Positions 1-9,378 of a DNA stretch of 64,000 nt are shown here, piece by piece. A model generated the notes under the pieces. That model saw nothing but the letters and a program-made list of their open reading frames with translations. It did not search any database and was not told the origin of the DNA. Positions within the stretch are counted from its first letter, which is position 1. Each line of letters starts with the position of its first letter. The position numbers and the translations under genes were made by a program. Location of the stretch: contig WKFN01000012.1 of the NCBI GenBank assembly GCA_014872805.1, forward strand, positions 62,001 to 126,000, in the 5' to 3' direction. This DNA comes from Opacimonas sp014872805. Lineage in GTDB: Bacteria; Pseudomonadota; Gammaproteobacteria; Enterobacterales; Alteromonadaceae.

Positions 1-617
1 GCTTTAGCAAGTAGTGTTTTACCTGTGCCAGGAGGACCAACCATCAACACGCCTTTAGGGATTTTTCCACCTAACTTCTGAAACTTTGAAGGATCTCTTA
101 AAAAATCCACTAGTTCTGAAACTTCTTCTTTGGCTTCATCACACCCGGCTACGTCAGCAAAGGTCGTTTTAATCTGATCTTCTGAAAGTAAGCGAGCTTT
201 GGACTTACCAAAAGACATTGCCCCACGGCCACCACCGCCTTGCATTTGTCGCATGAAGAAAATCCACACACCAATCAGCAACAACATTGGGAACCATGAA
301 ATAAAAATAGAAGTCAATAAAGATTGCTCTTGAGGAGGTTCTCCTAATATTTTCACGTCTTGTTTGACTAAATCAGAAACAAGTTGATCATCAAAATACG
401 GAATATAGGTGACAAATGTCTCACCTGTGCGCTTGGTGCCACGGATTTCGTTCTTGGAAGAATCAATTCTGACCTCTCGGATCATCCCTTGATTGGCTTC
501 TTTCAAAAACGTCGTGTAGTCGGTTTGTGGGCGCGCGTTCTCGCCCGGAGAAAAGTTATCAAAAACAGCCATCAGCACCACTGCTATGACCAACCATAAA
601 ATTAGATTTTTCGCCAT
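1..617 (-). CDS. ftsH: ATP-dependent zinc metalloprotease FtsH (5' part only)
   Basis: Membrane-anchored AAA protease that degrades misfolded membrane proteins and regulators such as LpxC. The visible part begins MAKNLILWLVIAVVLM (first transmembrane segment), then a periplasmic stretch. A second membrane segment contains FISWFPMLLLIGVWIFF, followed by RQMQGGGG. The start of the AAA domain follows, with the Walker A motif GPPGTGKT right at the window edge. About 205 codons are present. The rest of the ATPase and the HEXXH zinc protease domain lie beyond base 1. It follows rlmE on the same strand with a 67-base gap, the usual rlmE-ftsH arrangement. Identification is certain from near identity with the E. 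coli N-terminus. Confidence 0.97.
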   Translation of the reverse strand, partial: MAKNLILWLVIAVVLMAVFDNFSPGENARPQTDYTTFLKEANQGMIREVRIDSSKNEIRGTKRTGETFVTYIPYFDDQLVSDLVKQDVKILGEPPQEQSLLTSIFISWFPMLLLIGVWIFFMRQMQGGGGRGAMSFGKSKARLLSEDQIKTTFADVAGCDEAKEEVSELVDFLRDPSKFQKLGGKIPKGVLMVGPPGTGKTLLAK

Positions 618-684
618 GTCACTCAACGTGTTTAACCTCTTGTCAAAACTAGCCGATTAAAAATTCAGCCATAGTATAAGACTA

Positions 685-1314
685 CTATACTTTATAGCCT
701 GTTGCCACTAAGTAAACCTCCCGAGAGCGTGCTCTTGATGAATCTGGCTTTCGTGTTTTTATAGTGGTAAATGTTTTTTTTAGTTCTTTAAAATACTCAT
801 CGAAGCCTTCTCCTTGGAATACTTTTATTGCAAACGCACCATTTTTGCCCAACACCTGACGGCACATGTCTAATGCTAACTCGCATAAATACATTGACCG
901 TGCTTGGTCAACACTCGCGTTTCCGCTCATATTTGGTGCCATATCTGACAATATAATATCTACGCAGGTATCACCAATTCTGTTCAACAAAGTTTCCAAA
1001 ACTTTTTCTTCGCGAAAATCACCTTGTAAAAAATCCACCCCAGCAATCGGATCCATTGGTAATATATCGCATGCAATGACTTGACCTTGAGTACCAACTA
1101 ACTCAGTTGCCAGTTGTGACCAACCGCCTGGTGCCGCCCCCAAATCAACAACCGTCATTCCAGGTTTGATTAATTTGTCTTTCGCTTGGATTTCTTCGAG
1201 CTTAAATACTGCACGAGAACGCAGACCTTGTTTTTGCGCTTTTTGCACATAATGGTCATTAAAGTGTTCGGTAAGCCAGCGTTTAGAACTCGCAGAATGC
1301 TTTTTTTTCGTCAT
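685..1314 (-). CDS. rlmE: 23S rRNA 2'-O-ribose U2552 methyltransferase RlmE
   Basis: Heat-shock methyltransferase (FtsJ/RrmJ) acting on U2552 of 23S rRNA in the 50S subunit, using S-adenosylmethionine. The protein is 209 aa, the same length as the E. coli enzyme. The SAM-binding motif VVDLGAAPGGWSQ is intact, the catalytic Lys of the K-D-K-E tetrad is visible at K38 (RAVFKLE), and SDMAPNMSG carries the catalytic Asp. I chose the ATG at 1314 (MTKKKHSASSKRW); an in-frame extension up to 1413 has no family counterpart. It sits directly upstream of ftsH and divergent from yhbY. Confidence 0.96.
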   Translation of the reverse strand: MTKKKHSASSKRWLTEHFNDHYVQKAQKQGLRSRAVFKLEEIQAKDKLIKPGMTVVDLGAAPGGWSQLATELVGTQGQVIACDILPMDPIAGVDFLQGDFREEKVLETLLNRIGDTCVDIILSDMAPNMSGNASVDQARSMYLCELALDMCRQVLGKNGAFAIKVFQGEGFDEYFKELKKTFTTIKTRKPDSSRARSREVYLVATGYKV

Positions 1315-1325
1315 TGCGTAAAATA

Positions 1326-1355
1326 TTGGTACATAATTATAGATAGAGGTAGAAT
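1326..1355 (+). promoter_or_regulatory. candidate sigma-70 promoter for yhbY
   Basis: TTGGTA (1326-1331) and TAGAAT (1350-1355) are separated by 18 bases and end about 42 bases before the yhbY start. The match is 4/6 and 5/6 to consensus. It is inferred by eye. The same short divergent gap must also carry the rlmE promoter; TATAAT on the minus strand at 1341-1336 is a possible -10 for it. Confidence 0.4.
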
Positions 1356-1396
1356 ACACGTTTTCAAGTGTATTGTGCAAAATAACTCGTATTAAT

Positions 1397-1693
1397 ATGG
1401 CATTATCTAACAAACAAAAGCAGTATCTTAAAGGGCTCGCCCACCCACTTAAACCCGTTGTTCAGCTTGGTGGCAATGGTTTTACAGAAGGAGTGTTGGC
1501 AGAAATCGAAAATGCTCTAGCGCATCACGAATTAATCAAGGTCAAAGTGCCGTCTGAGGATCGTGATGAAAAAAAACTCATTATGGACGCCATTATCCGT
1601 GAAACTGGAGCTGAAAAACTGCAAGTTATCGGCCATACGCTTATCATGTACAAGGCTAGTGAAGACAATAAGATAGAACTTCCACGCAAATAA
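1397..1693 (+). CDS. yhbY: ribosome assembly RNA-binding protein YhbY
   Basis: 98-aa single CRM-domain protein that associates with pre-50S particles. The CRM GxxG loop is visible as LGGNG within the N-terminal third, and the start MALSNKQKQYLKGLAHPL matches the family. The start was set at the ATG at 1397, discarding eight in-frame residues upstream. It is divergent from rlmE, as in many Gammaproteobacteria, and is followed after 17 bases by the dehydrogenase at 1711, so the two may be cotranscribed. Confidence 0.93.
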   Translation: MALSNKQKQYLKGLAHPLKPVVQLGGNGFTEGVLAEIENALAHHELIKVKVPSEDRDEKKLIMDAIIRETGAEKLQVIGHTLIMYKASEDNKIELPRK

Positions 1694-1710
1694 ACTGTAC
1701 AGGAAGCACT

Positions 1711-2475
1711 ATGCAGATAAGTGAGCAAACGTTTGTTATTACTGGCGCTGGTTCTGGTTTAGGCTTAGCCACCGCAAAATATCTATCTGCACAAGGTGCA
1801 CACTTAGCCTTACTCGATATCAATGCCGAACAATGCCGATGCGCTTTGACTGAACTGCAATCGGACTCGGCTATTTCTTTTGTAGTAGATGTGACAAATG
1901 AGATACAAGTCGAAGATACCTTTGCACAGATTAAGCAAAGCTTTGGTACTGTACATGGTTTAGTCAATTGTGCAGGCATTGCTCCAGCGCAAAGAGTTCT
2001 GAACAAATCTGGGCAAGCGAATCCTCTTTCCGGATTTTCTTCTGTCGTCAACATAAACCTGATAGGTTCCTACAACTGTGCCCGAGTTGCAGCCCAATAC
2101 ATGGCAACCAATGCATCCGAAGAAAATGGCGTCATTATAAACACGGCTTCCGTGGCCGGCTTTGAAGGGCAAATTGGTCAGACCGCTTATGCGGCATCTA
2201 AAGCAGGAATAATAGGTTTATGTATCGCTTTAGCTCGAGACTTGGCGTCATCCAAAATAAGAGTTAACACCATCGCTCCAGGAATAATGGCGACTCCCAT
2301 GATATTGGGCATGCCTCAAAATGTGCAAGACGCCTTATCGGAAACGGTAGTGAATCCCAAACGCCTTCGGACACCTGATGAGTTTGCCAAATTAGTCGCA
2401 CATATTATTGATAACGCCTATCTCAATGGAGAAACTATTCGCTTAGATGGTGCTTTACGTATGGGGCCGAAGTAA
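1711..2475 (+). CDS. short-chain dehydrogenase, 3-hydroxyacyl-CoA dehydrogenase type 2-like
   Basis: 254-aa classical SDR. The NAD-binding motif TGAGSGLG lies at residues 11-18. The catalytic Ser/Tyr/Lys are S147, Y160 and K164 (YAASK). The segment VNTIAPGIMATPM and the C-terminal LDGALRMGPK resemble the HSD17B10/type 2 3-hydroxyacyl-CoA dehydrogenases that oxidise (S)-3-hydroxyacyl-CoA in branched-chain or fatty acid breakdown. The substrate is inferred from family resemblance only; no other beta-oxidation gene is adjacent, so a generic SDR role is possible. It converges on the small Cys4 gene. Confidence 0.85.
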   Translation: MQISEQTFVITGAGSGLGLATAKYLSAQGAHLALLDINAEQCRCALTELQSDSAISFVVDVTNEIQVEDTFAQIKQSFGTVHGLVNCAGIAPAQRVLNKSGQANPLSGFSSVVNINLIGSYNCARVAAQYMATNASEENGVIINTASVAGFEGQIGQTAYAASKAGIIGLCIALARDLASSKIRVNTIAPGIMATPMILGMPQNVQDALSETVVNPKRLRTPDEFAKLVAHIIDNAYLNGETIRLDGALRMGPK

Positions 2476-2485
2476 ACTAACCGTA

Positions 2486-2677
2486 TTAATTGCGCTTTGC
2501 TTGCTTCCATGTTCCACCGTATTGATATCCGTCTTGCTCTTTAATAGCTACCTGACAAACTTTGCATACCAATATCCAATCAGATTGCTCTTTGTATTTG
2601 ACCCGAAACATCTCTGGAACGATAGCCTGACAGCCTACACAATGTTTTTCCGGTTTTTGGCGAGAACGTTTACCCAC
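2486..2677 (-). CDS. small Cys4 (zinc-binding-like) protein of unknown function
   Basis: 63-aa basic protein with two CxxC pairs (C13/C16 and C38/C41), the layout of a small zinc knuckle or ribbon. The C-terminus GTWKQAKRN and N-terminus MGKRSRQKPEKH are rich in Lys/Arg, so nucleic acid or ribosome contact is conceivable but not shown. It begins with GTG at 2677, 15 bases after the stop of the Lon-like gene. Its best ribosome binding site (GGAG) lies inside the second copy of a 16-bp tandem repeat. I do not recognise a named family. Confidence 0.7.
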   Translation of the reverse strand: MGKRSRQKPEKHCVGCQAIVPEMFRVKYKEQSDWILVCKVCQVAIKEQDGYQYGGTWKQAKRN

Positions 2678-2709
2678 TATTCGTCATCTCCACTATTCGT
2701 CATCTCCAC
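2674..2709. repeat. 16-bp tandem duplication at the Lon-like/Cys4 gene junction
   Basis: The 16-mer CACTATTCGTCATCTC occurs twice head to tail (2675-2690 and 2691-2706), with a few extra matching bases on each side. On the coding (minus) strand, one copy contains the stop codon of the Lon-like gene. The next copy supplies the GGAG and the GTG start of the Cys4 gene. Confidence 0.95.
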
Positions 2710-5128
2710 CATTAACAATATTGGCAATACTATACAGTTGGCTTAACGCAAGGCTATTTATACTGCCTTTGGGATAACGTCCTTTACTATTTTGTTCACC
2801 GGCTTCTTTGCCCATTAATAAACTCAATGCCTGGTCCACAGTTTGCACCGCATACACATGAAAATCACCCGCTTCAATCGCTTGACAAACTTCGTCACTC
2901 AAGATCAAATGACGCTGATTAGCATACGGTATAATAACGCCATGAGAACCATTCAAACCTCGATGCTGACACAAAGCAAAAAATCCCTCGATTTTTTCAT
3001 TAATCCCACCGACAGATTGCACTTGACCATATTGATTGATCGAACCAGTGATAGCTAATGATTGTCTACATGGTAAGTTAGTGAGAGCAGAAATCAATGC
3101 AACCAATTCGCCCAGCGAGGCGCTGTCGCCATCGATATAACCATAAGATTGCTCTAGCGCGATGTTCGCTGATAATGTCAATGGAAAGTGTTGTGCGTAT
3201 TTATGACCTAGATATCCGGTGAGTAACATGACCCCTTTAGAGTGAATCGACTGGCCTAATTCAACTTCGCGTTCAATATCAGTCACCCCATTTGCGCCAG
3301 CATATACGGTTGCCGTAATGCGAGCCGGCGTACCGAAGGTAGTGGTGCCGATATCTAAGACCGTTAAACCATTCACTGTCCCGACTGTTTCACCATTGGT
3401 TTGAATGATTATTTGCCCTTCTTTTATATCATCAAGTAATGATTGAGGAACTCGTCCAGTACGATAACGCCTAGCGGTTTGCACTTGATTTAGACATTGT
3501 CTATCAAGCACACAAGGTAGCTCAGAACGGGCATAAAAACTGGCTTCATTGATCAGTTCTAATATATCCGCAAACTGCGCACTGATCTTATTTTGGTGTT
3601 CCGCATCGCGCATGCTTTGCAAAATTAAACATCGCAACGCATCCGTATCCACATCTGTAAAATTGTATCGCTTCGCGTGAGCAATAACTTGCTGCACAAA
3701 ATCCACCATGTTGCTTTCTTCAGCCGGCATGTCGTATTCAAAATCGACCAAGACTCGAAACAAGTGTGAAAACTCCTCATCAATATCCTGTAAGGCATAA
3801 AACAAATCGCGAGAGCCAATCAGAATCAACTTAATCCGCAATGGAATCGGCTCCGGCGTAAGTGAGACAGAACTGACCATGCCCGCATCTTTTTGGGGTA
3901 AATCGATGCGCAACACATTTTGCTTTAATGCGCGTTTGAGAGACTCCCACACATGGGGTTGTTCAATCATTTTATCCGCGTCCAGTAATAAGTACCCTCC
4001 GTTCGCTCGATGTAACGCTCCGGAGCTGATCATACGATAATCACTGATTACACTGCCGCTGGCAGTCGAATATTCAATGCGACCGAATAGGTTTTGATAG
4101 GTTGGGTTGGATTCATACACCAACGGAGGCGATGCATCCTCAGTTTGTTGCACAATGATATTCGGCAAGTATTGGCTTTCAAGCACATCTCTAGCTTGGG
4201 TGATATCGAACTTATCTTCCTTTTCTTCTAATTCATCCAACCACAATACCGAATCAATGATATGAGATTCCAGAGATAAAATGTAATTAGATACCTCTGG
4301 TAAATGCGTGTAACGTTGAGCCAGTTCAGCAAGCAAAGGTTTGACGGCTTGTTGTGAAGTTTCTTGTTTTAGCTTACGCAACGCTTTTGCTAACTCTCGT
4401 TTCCAGACAGGCAGCTCAATTAAAGCTTCTTCAAGCGCATCTTCAAGTATTGCAATATGCTCCAAAAAATAAGCCTGTTGCGGCTCATCTAACGTTGCGA
4501 AAGTCTCTTCATTAATTGCCTTGCCTTCAACTATAGGCATAAAGCTCACCAAGCCATCCTCTTCAAACATCGCAATATTATGCTCTTGCGCTTGATTTTC
4601 GACCGATTCTAATGCGTCTTCATACTGGCTTTGATGGTGTTTTTGTGTAGCGCTTTTTTTGCGCTGATAGCCAGGGTTATCAAATGCTGCCGGGAACATA
4701 TCCAGCAGTTGATTAACCAGACTTTGCATATCTTTAGAAAACCTTTCGCTTTGCGCTGCTGGCATTTTGATCGCTTTGGGACTGCGTTCAGCTTTGACAT
4801 TGTTGACATAGACCCAATCATAAAGTTCTGCTTTGACTGCATGTTTTGCGACATAATCTTTAACCAAGGTAGCCCGTCCTGTGGCTTGTTCTCCCATAAC
4901 ATATAAATTATAACCTTTAACCGGCATGCCTAAACCAAACTCTAACGCGTGTTTGGCTCTTTCTTGACCAATAAATACACGAACTTCATTGCTATTTACT
5001 GGTGCTGCCTGACGCCATTGGGCAATTTGATTATCGCTTAAAATAACACGGCACTGGTTAGGATCGACGCGCAGAGATTGTTCCAAGGCGATAACGGCGG
5101 AAGACTTAGCTGCGGATAATTGGGGCAT
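2693..5128 (-). CDS. Lon-like (LonB/YcbZ family) ATP-dependent protease
   Basis: 811-aa cytoplasmic protein of the Lon-related AAA protease group (E. coli YcbZ relatives). The C-terminal proteolytic domain keeps the Ser-Lys dyad: S669 in GDSASLGE and K712 in GGINEKIEGF, with 43 residues between them as in Lon. The N-terminal nucleotide-binding loop is degenerate: GEQATGRATL (residues 79-88) has Arg where Walker A has Lys. A Walker B-like LLLDADKM is present. It is divergent from leuS and cotranscribed with the downstream Cys4 gene. The protease assignment is firm; whether it still hydrolyses ATP is not. Confidence 0.88.
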   Translation of the reverse strand: MPQLSAAKSSAVIALEQSLRVDPNQCRVILSDNQIAQWRQAAPVNSNEVRVFIGQERAKHALEFGLGMPVKGYNLYVMGEQATGRATLVKDYVAKHAVKAELYDWVYVNNVKAERSPKAIKMPAAQSERFSKDMQSLVNQLLDMFPAAFDNPGYQRKKSATQKHHQSQYEDALESVENQAQEHNIAMFEEDGLVSFMPIVEGKAINEETFATLDEPQQAYFLEHIAILEDALEEALIELPVWKRELAKALRKLKQETSQQAVKPLLAELAQRYTHLPEVSNYILSLESHIIDSVLWLDELEEKEDKFDITQARDVLESQYLPNIIVQQTEDASPPLVYESNPTYQNLFGRIEYSTASGSVISDYRMISSGALHRANGGYLLLDADKMIEQPHVWESLKRALKQNVLRIDLPQKDAGMVSSVSLTPEPIPLRIKLILIGSRDLFYALQDIDEEFSHLFRVLVDFEYDMPAEESNMVDFVQQVIAHAKRYNFTDVDTDALRCLILQSMRDAEHQNKISAQFADILELINEASFYARSELPCVLDRQCLNQVQTARRYRTGRVPQSLLDDIKEGQIIIQTNGETVGTVNGLTVLDIGTTTFGTPARITATVYAGANGVTDIEREVELGQSIHSKGVMLLTGYLGHKYAQHFPLTLSANIALEQSYGYIDGDSASLGELVALISALTNLPCRQSLAITGSINQYGQVQSVGGINEKIEGFFALCQHRGLNGSHGVIIPYANQRHLILSDEVCQAIEAGDFHVYAVQTVDQALSLLMGKEAGEQNSKGRYPKGSINSLALSQLYSIANIVNGGDDE

Positions 5129-5263
5129 GTTTTAACGCTTTGTAATTTTTTGCCTAATCCTACACTAAACCCATTAAAAAATCACTGCTTACCATAGTCA
5201 ATAAAGCGTCTGTGGTGTATTCTATAGCGCAGATAAAACCTCATATTGATAAGCACTAGAACG

Positions 5264-7858
5264 ATGACGCAAGCAACTGAACACACTTCATATCAACCCA
5301 ATTCAATCGAATCGTCAGTCCAAGATTATTGGCAAAAGCATCAATGTTTTGCAGCTCAGCCTGACAGTGACAAAGAAAAATTCTATTGCCTATCCATGTT
5401 CCCCTATCCCAGTGGCAAGCTCCACATGGGCCATGTTCGAAACTACACAATTGGTGACGTGATAAGTCGTCAGCAACGCATGTTAGGCAAAAACGTGTTA
5501 CAACCTATGGGATGGGATGCTTTTGGCTTACCTGCAGAGAACGCGGCTATTGCCAATCAAACTGCGCCAGCCAAATGGACATACGCCAACATCGAATACA
5601 TGAAAGGCCAGCTTAAATCACTTGGCTTTGGCTACGACTGGGAGCGCGAATTTGCTACTTGTCAACCAGACTATTACCGTTGGGAACAATGGTTTTTTAC
5701 CCGCCTCTATGAAAAAGGTTTGGTGTACAAAAAAAACGCAACAGTGAACTGGGACCCGATAGATCAGACGGTTCTAGCGAATGAACAAGTGATTGACGGA
5801 CGTGGTTGGCGATCAGGAGCGATTGTTGAGCGCAAAGAGATTCCACAGTGGTTTATCAAAATCACCGATTATGCCCAAGCGCTGTTAGATGACTTGGAAG
5901 AGCTTGAGCAATGGCCCGAACAAGTCAAAGCGATGCAAAAAAACTGGATCGGACGTTCAGAAGGTGCCGATATCCAGTTTGATTTGCCCCAACCAATTGC
6001 TGGCTATGAACAATTAGAAGTGTACACAACCCGCCCAGACACACTTCTCGGCGTGACTTTCGTGTCTGTTGCCGCTCAGCATCCGATTGCCCTTGAAGCG
6101 GCCAAAACCAATCCTGATTTAGCGGCCTTTCTCGATGAATGCAAAAACACCAAAGTCGCAGAAGCTGATATGGCAACAATGGACAAGAAGGGGATGGCTA
6201 CAGGATTTTCTGCAATCCATCCTTTGACAGGGAATACTGTACCGATTTGGGTTGGCAACTTTGTTTTAATGGAATACGGCTCTGGTGCGGTCATGGCAGT
6301 ACCAGCACACGACCAGCGCGATTGGGAATTTGCTCATAAATATGGTTTGCCAGTAAAACAAGTCATAGAATTTGCGCAAGAACACGACTTAAATGAAGCG
6401 GCCTATACCGAAAAAGGCACTTTGATTAACTCGGGTGATTTTGATGGCTTGGACTTTCCCCAAGCATTTGACGCAATCATTGATGCGCTAGAAGCAAAAG
6501 AGCGCGGTCAGAAAACCATCAATTATCGTCTTCGTGATTGGGGCGTTTCGCGTCAACGCTATTGGGGAACTCCGATCCCTATGTTGAATACTCAAGACGG
6601 TGAATCCGTTCCGGCACCAGCTGAAGATTTGCCAGTGCGCTTGCCTGAAGATGTGGTAATGGATGGCGTTACTTCTCCTATCAAGGCGGATCCTGAGTGG
6701 GCCAAAACCACATACAATGGACAGCCAGCGACCCGTGAAACGGATACCTTCGATACTTTTATGGAGTCATCTTGGTATTACGCACGCTACACGTCGGCCC
6801 CATCGGATGCGATGCTCGATCCAGCTGAAGCCAATTATTGGTTACCAGTGGATCAGTATGTTGGCGGGATTGAACATGCTATTTTGCATTTGTTGTATTC
6901 GCGCTTTTTCCATAAATTACTGCGCGATGAAGGCCTTGTCGATTCGTCTGAACCATACAAGCGACTGCTCTGCCAAGGCATGGTGTTAGCGGATTCATTT
7001 TACCGTGAGGATGATGCGGGTAAAAAAACTTGGTATTCACCAGCCGATGTAACCGTCGAGAAAGATGAGAAAGGACGTGTTGTTGGCGCAACGCTCAATG
7101 CAGATGGTCAGCCCGTTGTTCATGGTGGAATGACAAAGATGTCTAAGTCAAAAAACAACGGAATTGACCCACAATCGGTAATTGACCAATACGGTGCAGA
7201 TACAGTCAGACTCTTTACTATGTTTGCCGCGCCGCCAGAACAAACTCTAGAATGGGTTGATTCTGGCGTAGAAGGTGCACATCGCTTCTTACGCAGAGTG
7301 TGGAACCTAGTCCATGAACACTTGAAGCACGGTGCTACTGCGCCATTAGCTAACAACTTGTCTAAGCCGCAACGTGAATTACGTCGTATTATCCATAAGA
7401 CCATTGCCAAAGTCAGTGATGATATTGAGAGGCGTCAAACCTTTAACACCGCTATTGCAGCCATAATGGAGTTGACCAATGCACTGCAAAAGGCGTCGGT
7501 CGATACAGATAACGACCGTAGTGTGGTACGAGAAGGTATCGAAGCCTTAATTTTGATGTTGACACCTGTGACGCCTCACATTTGTCATGTTTTATGGCAA
7601 GCTCTAGGCCACTCTGATGTTCATAATGCTCCTTGGCCAACGGCTGATGCTGAGGCCATGATAGAGGACGAAAAACTTATCATTGTTCAAGTCAATGGCA
7701 AACTTAGAGCCAAAATCACCGTTGCCGCAGACGCAGCACAAGCAGACGTAGAGCAAATTGCTATGGCTGAAGGCAATGTGCAATCCTTTGTTGACGGAAA
7801 AACCATTCGCAAAGTGATATTTGTTCCGGGTAAATTACTCAACATTGTTGCGAATTAA
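5264..7858 (+). CDS. leuS: leucyl-tRNA synthetase
   Basis: 864-aa class I aminoacyl-tRNA synthetase charging tRNA-Leu. The HIGH motif appears as HMGH in PSGKLHMGHVRN, the KMSKS motif as MSKSKNNG, and the editing domain carries TTRPDT. Length and sequence follow E. coli LeuRS (860 aa) throughout. ATG at 5264 was chosen over a TTG 18 bases upstream. It heads a plus-strand series; lptE starts 2 bases after its stop, as in most Gammaproteobacteria. Confidence 0.98.
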   Translation: MTQATEHTSYQPNSIESSVQDYWQKHQCFAAQPDSDKEKFYCLSMFPYPSGKLHMGHVRNYTIGDVISRQQRMLGKNVLQPMGWDAFGLPAENAAIANQTAPAKWTYANIEYMKGQLKSLGFGYDWEREFATCQPDYYRWEQWFFTRLYEKGLVYKKNATVNWDPIDQTVLANEQVIDGRGWRSGAIVERKEIPQWFIKITDYAQALLDDLEELEQWPEQVKAMQKNWIGRSEGADIQFDLPQPIAGYEQLEVYTTRPDTLLGVTFVSVAAQHPIALEAAKTNPDLAAFLDECKNTKVAEADMATMDKKGMATGFSAIHPLTGNTVPIWVGNFVLMEYGSGAVMAVPAHDQRDWEFAHKYGLPVKQVIEFAQEHDLNEAAYTEKGTLINSGDFDGLDFPQAFDAIIDALEAKERGQKTINYRLRDWGVSRQRYWGTPIPMLNTQDGESVPAPAEDLPVRLPEDVVMDGVTSPIKADPEWAKTTYNGQPATRETDTFDTFMESSWYYARYTSAPSDAMLDPAEANYWLPVDQYVGGIEHAILHLLYSRFFHKLLRDEGLVDSSEPYKRLLCQGMVLADSFYREDDAGKKTWYSPADVTVEKDEKGRVVGATLNADGQPVVHGGMTKMSKSKNNGIDPQSVIDQYGADTVRLFTMFAAPPEQTLEWVDSGVEGAHRFLRRVWNLVHEHLKHGATAPLANNLSKPQRELRRIIHKTIAKVSDDIERRQTFNTAIAAIMELTNALQKASVDTDNDRSVVREGIEALILMLTPVTPHICHVLWQALGHSDVHNAPWPTADAEAMIEDEKLIIVQVNGKLRAKITVAADAAQADVEQIAMAEGNVQSFVDGKTIRKVIFVPGKLLNIVAN

Positions 7859-7860
7859 TC

Positions 7861-8346
7861 ATGCGTTTATGGTTTCTTATTTTTGTGGTATTTTCTTTGT
7901 CGAGTTGTGGCTTTACGCCGCGACAAGCCAATTTGGTACCACAGGAACTGCGCCGACTCGCAATAGTCACTCAACCATCAACCCAAGCATTTGCTGAGGC
8001 ACTGAAGCGTTTAGGCTCTCTAAATGATTTAGTTTGGCGCAACGAGAGTAATATTCGCTTAAATTTGATCGATGAAAAGGTCACTCGCAGACTCTTATCT
8101 GTATTTGCTTCAGGACAAGTCGCTGAATATGAGCTAAATTATACGCTACGCTATCAATTATCCGTTGATTCGGCTTCTATCCCATTAGAAATCAATATCC
8201 TTCGAGACTATCAAGATGATCCAAAGCAGGTTTTAGCCAAATCTCTGGAACTTGAACTCATTATGCAAGAATTGCGAAACCAAGCTGCCGAACAACTGCT
8301 TAGAACGCTTGCGGTAAACTATCAAACCGCTTTGTTGCTGGAGTAA
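7861..8346 (+). CDS. lptE: LPS assembly lipoprotein LptE
   Basis: 161-aa outer-membrane lipoprotein that plugs the LptD barrel during lipopolysaccharide export. A signal peptide MRLWFLIFVVFSLSSC ends in a lipobox with the lipidated Cys at position 16. The sequence is divergent beyond this, as is normal for LptE, and the call rests on the lipobox, size and the leuS-lptE-holA order. Confidence 0.92.
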   Translation: MRLWFLIFVVFSLSSCGFTPRQANLVPQELRRLAIVTQPSTQAFAEALKRLGSLNDLVWRNESNIRLNLIDEKVTRRLLSVFASGQVAEYELNYTLRYQLSVDSASIPLEINILRDYQDDPKQVLAKSLELELIMQELRNQAAEQLLRTLAVNYQTALLLE

Positions 8347-8349
8347 ATT

Positions 8350-9378
8350 GTGCAAATCAAATCGGACCAACTCTACGCGCAATTATCTAAGCAAATCCCA
8401 CATGTGGTGCTTATTTTTGGTGATGAACCACAGCAAGTAATTGAAGCATTGGACTGTGTTCGAAATGCGGCAAAAGACAATGGTTTTTCGGAACGCACCT
8501 CACTTACTGCTGATGGGCAATTTGAGTGGGACAGTTTATTTGACGCCACTCAGACTATGTCGTTATTCAGTGATAAGCAAATGATCGAGTTGTATCTGCC
8601 GACCGGTAAACCGGGTGTTAGTGGCAGTAAAACACTCATCGCGCTGGCTGAACAATTGCACGATGACTTACTTTTAGTGATCCACGGTCCTCGAGTTGGC
8701 AAAGATGTGCAAAACACCAAATGGTTTAAGACCATTGCGCAATGTGGGTTATTTGTGCCCTGCTACCCTCTATCGGGACACGCTTTACAGCAATGGTTAG
8801 CAAGGTTATTGCAACAGGCAGGACTCAATTTCGAGCGAGAATGCGTTCAGTTTATCGCGGATGCGTGCGAAGGTAATATGCTTGCCGCAGCTCAAGAAGT
8901 ACAAAAATTAGCATTGCTTTACGACTCTCAGACTTTGACATTAGATATGTGTCGACATGCGGTCGTAGAGCAATCTCGCTTTAACGTGTTTCAGCTAATC
9001 GATGAAGTACTCAAAGGCGATAGCGACATGATTGTGCGTCTGCTTTTGCGTCTAGAGGGCGAAGGCGTTGAACCCAATGTCATTATATGGTCTTTACTCA
9101 AGGAATGGCAAAACCTGCTGCAATTGCAAACGTTGTTACAAAGCAAGCAACCCATTCCGTGGCAGCGTTTTGGTATTTGGCCACAGCGTCAACCACTTTA
9201 TCAAGCCGCATTACAAAGGCTCGAGCCACAACAACTCGAAGCCATTGCTAATGAATTAACCTATGCAGATAAGCAATTTAAATCAGAAACGACGGCCAGA
9301 CCTTTTGTTCAACTTGCTCACTTGTGTTTATTGTTTACTGCTCAAGGGGCTCAGGAGATATCATTACAACGCGCATGA
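8350..9378 (+). CDS. holA: DNA polymerase III delta subunit
   Basis: 342-aa clamp-loader subunit that opens the beta sliding clamp. The N-terminal MQIKSDQLYAQLSKQIPHVVLIFGDEPQQ is the typical HolA start. Family signatures in the middle include ACEGNMLAAAQEVQKLALLY. The start codon is GTG, three bases after lptE. Its TGA stop overlaps the nadD ATG (ATGA), pointing to coupled translation. Confidence 0.96.
   Translation: MQIKSDQLYAQLSKQIPHVVLIFGDEPQQVIEALDCVRNAAKDNGFSERTSLTADGQFEWDSLFDATQTMSLFSDKQMIELYLPTGKPGVSGSKTLIALAEQLHDDLLLVIHGPRVGKDVQNTKWFKTIAQCGLFVPCYPLSGHALQQWLARLLQQAGLNFERECVQFIADACEGNMLAAAQEVQKLALLYDSQTLTLDMCRHAVVEQSRFNVFQLIDEVLKGDSDMIVRLLLRLEGEGVEPNVIIWSLLKEWQNLLQLQTLLQSKQPIPWQRFGIWPQRQPLYQAALQRLEPQQLEAIANELTYADKQFKSETTARPFVQLAHLCLLFTAQGAQEISLQRA

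Noticed and set aside
1314..1413. Longer N-terminus for rlmE
   Set aside because: The extra 33 residues have no counterpart in the family, and the enzyme is full length (209 aa) from ATG 1314.
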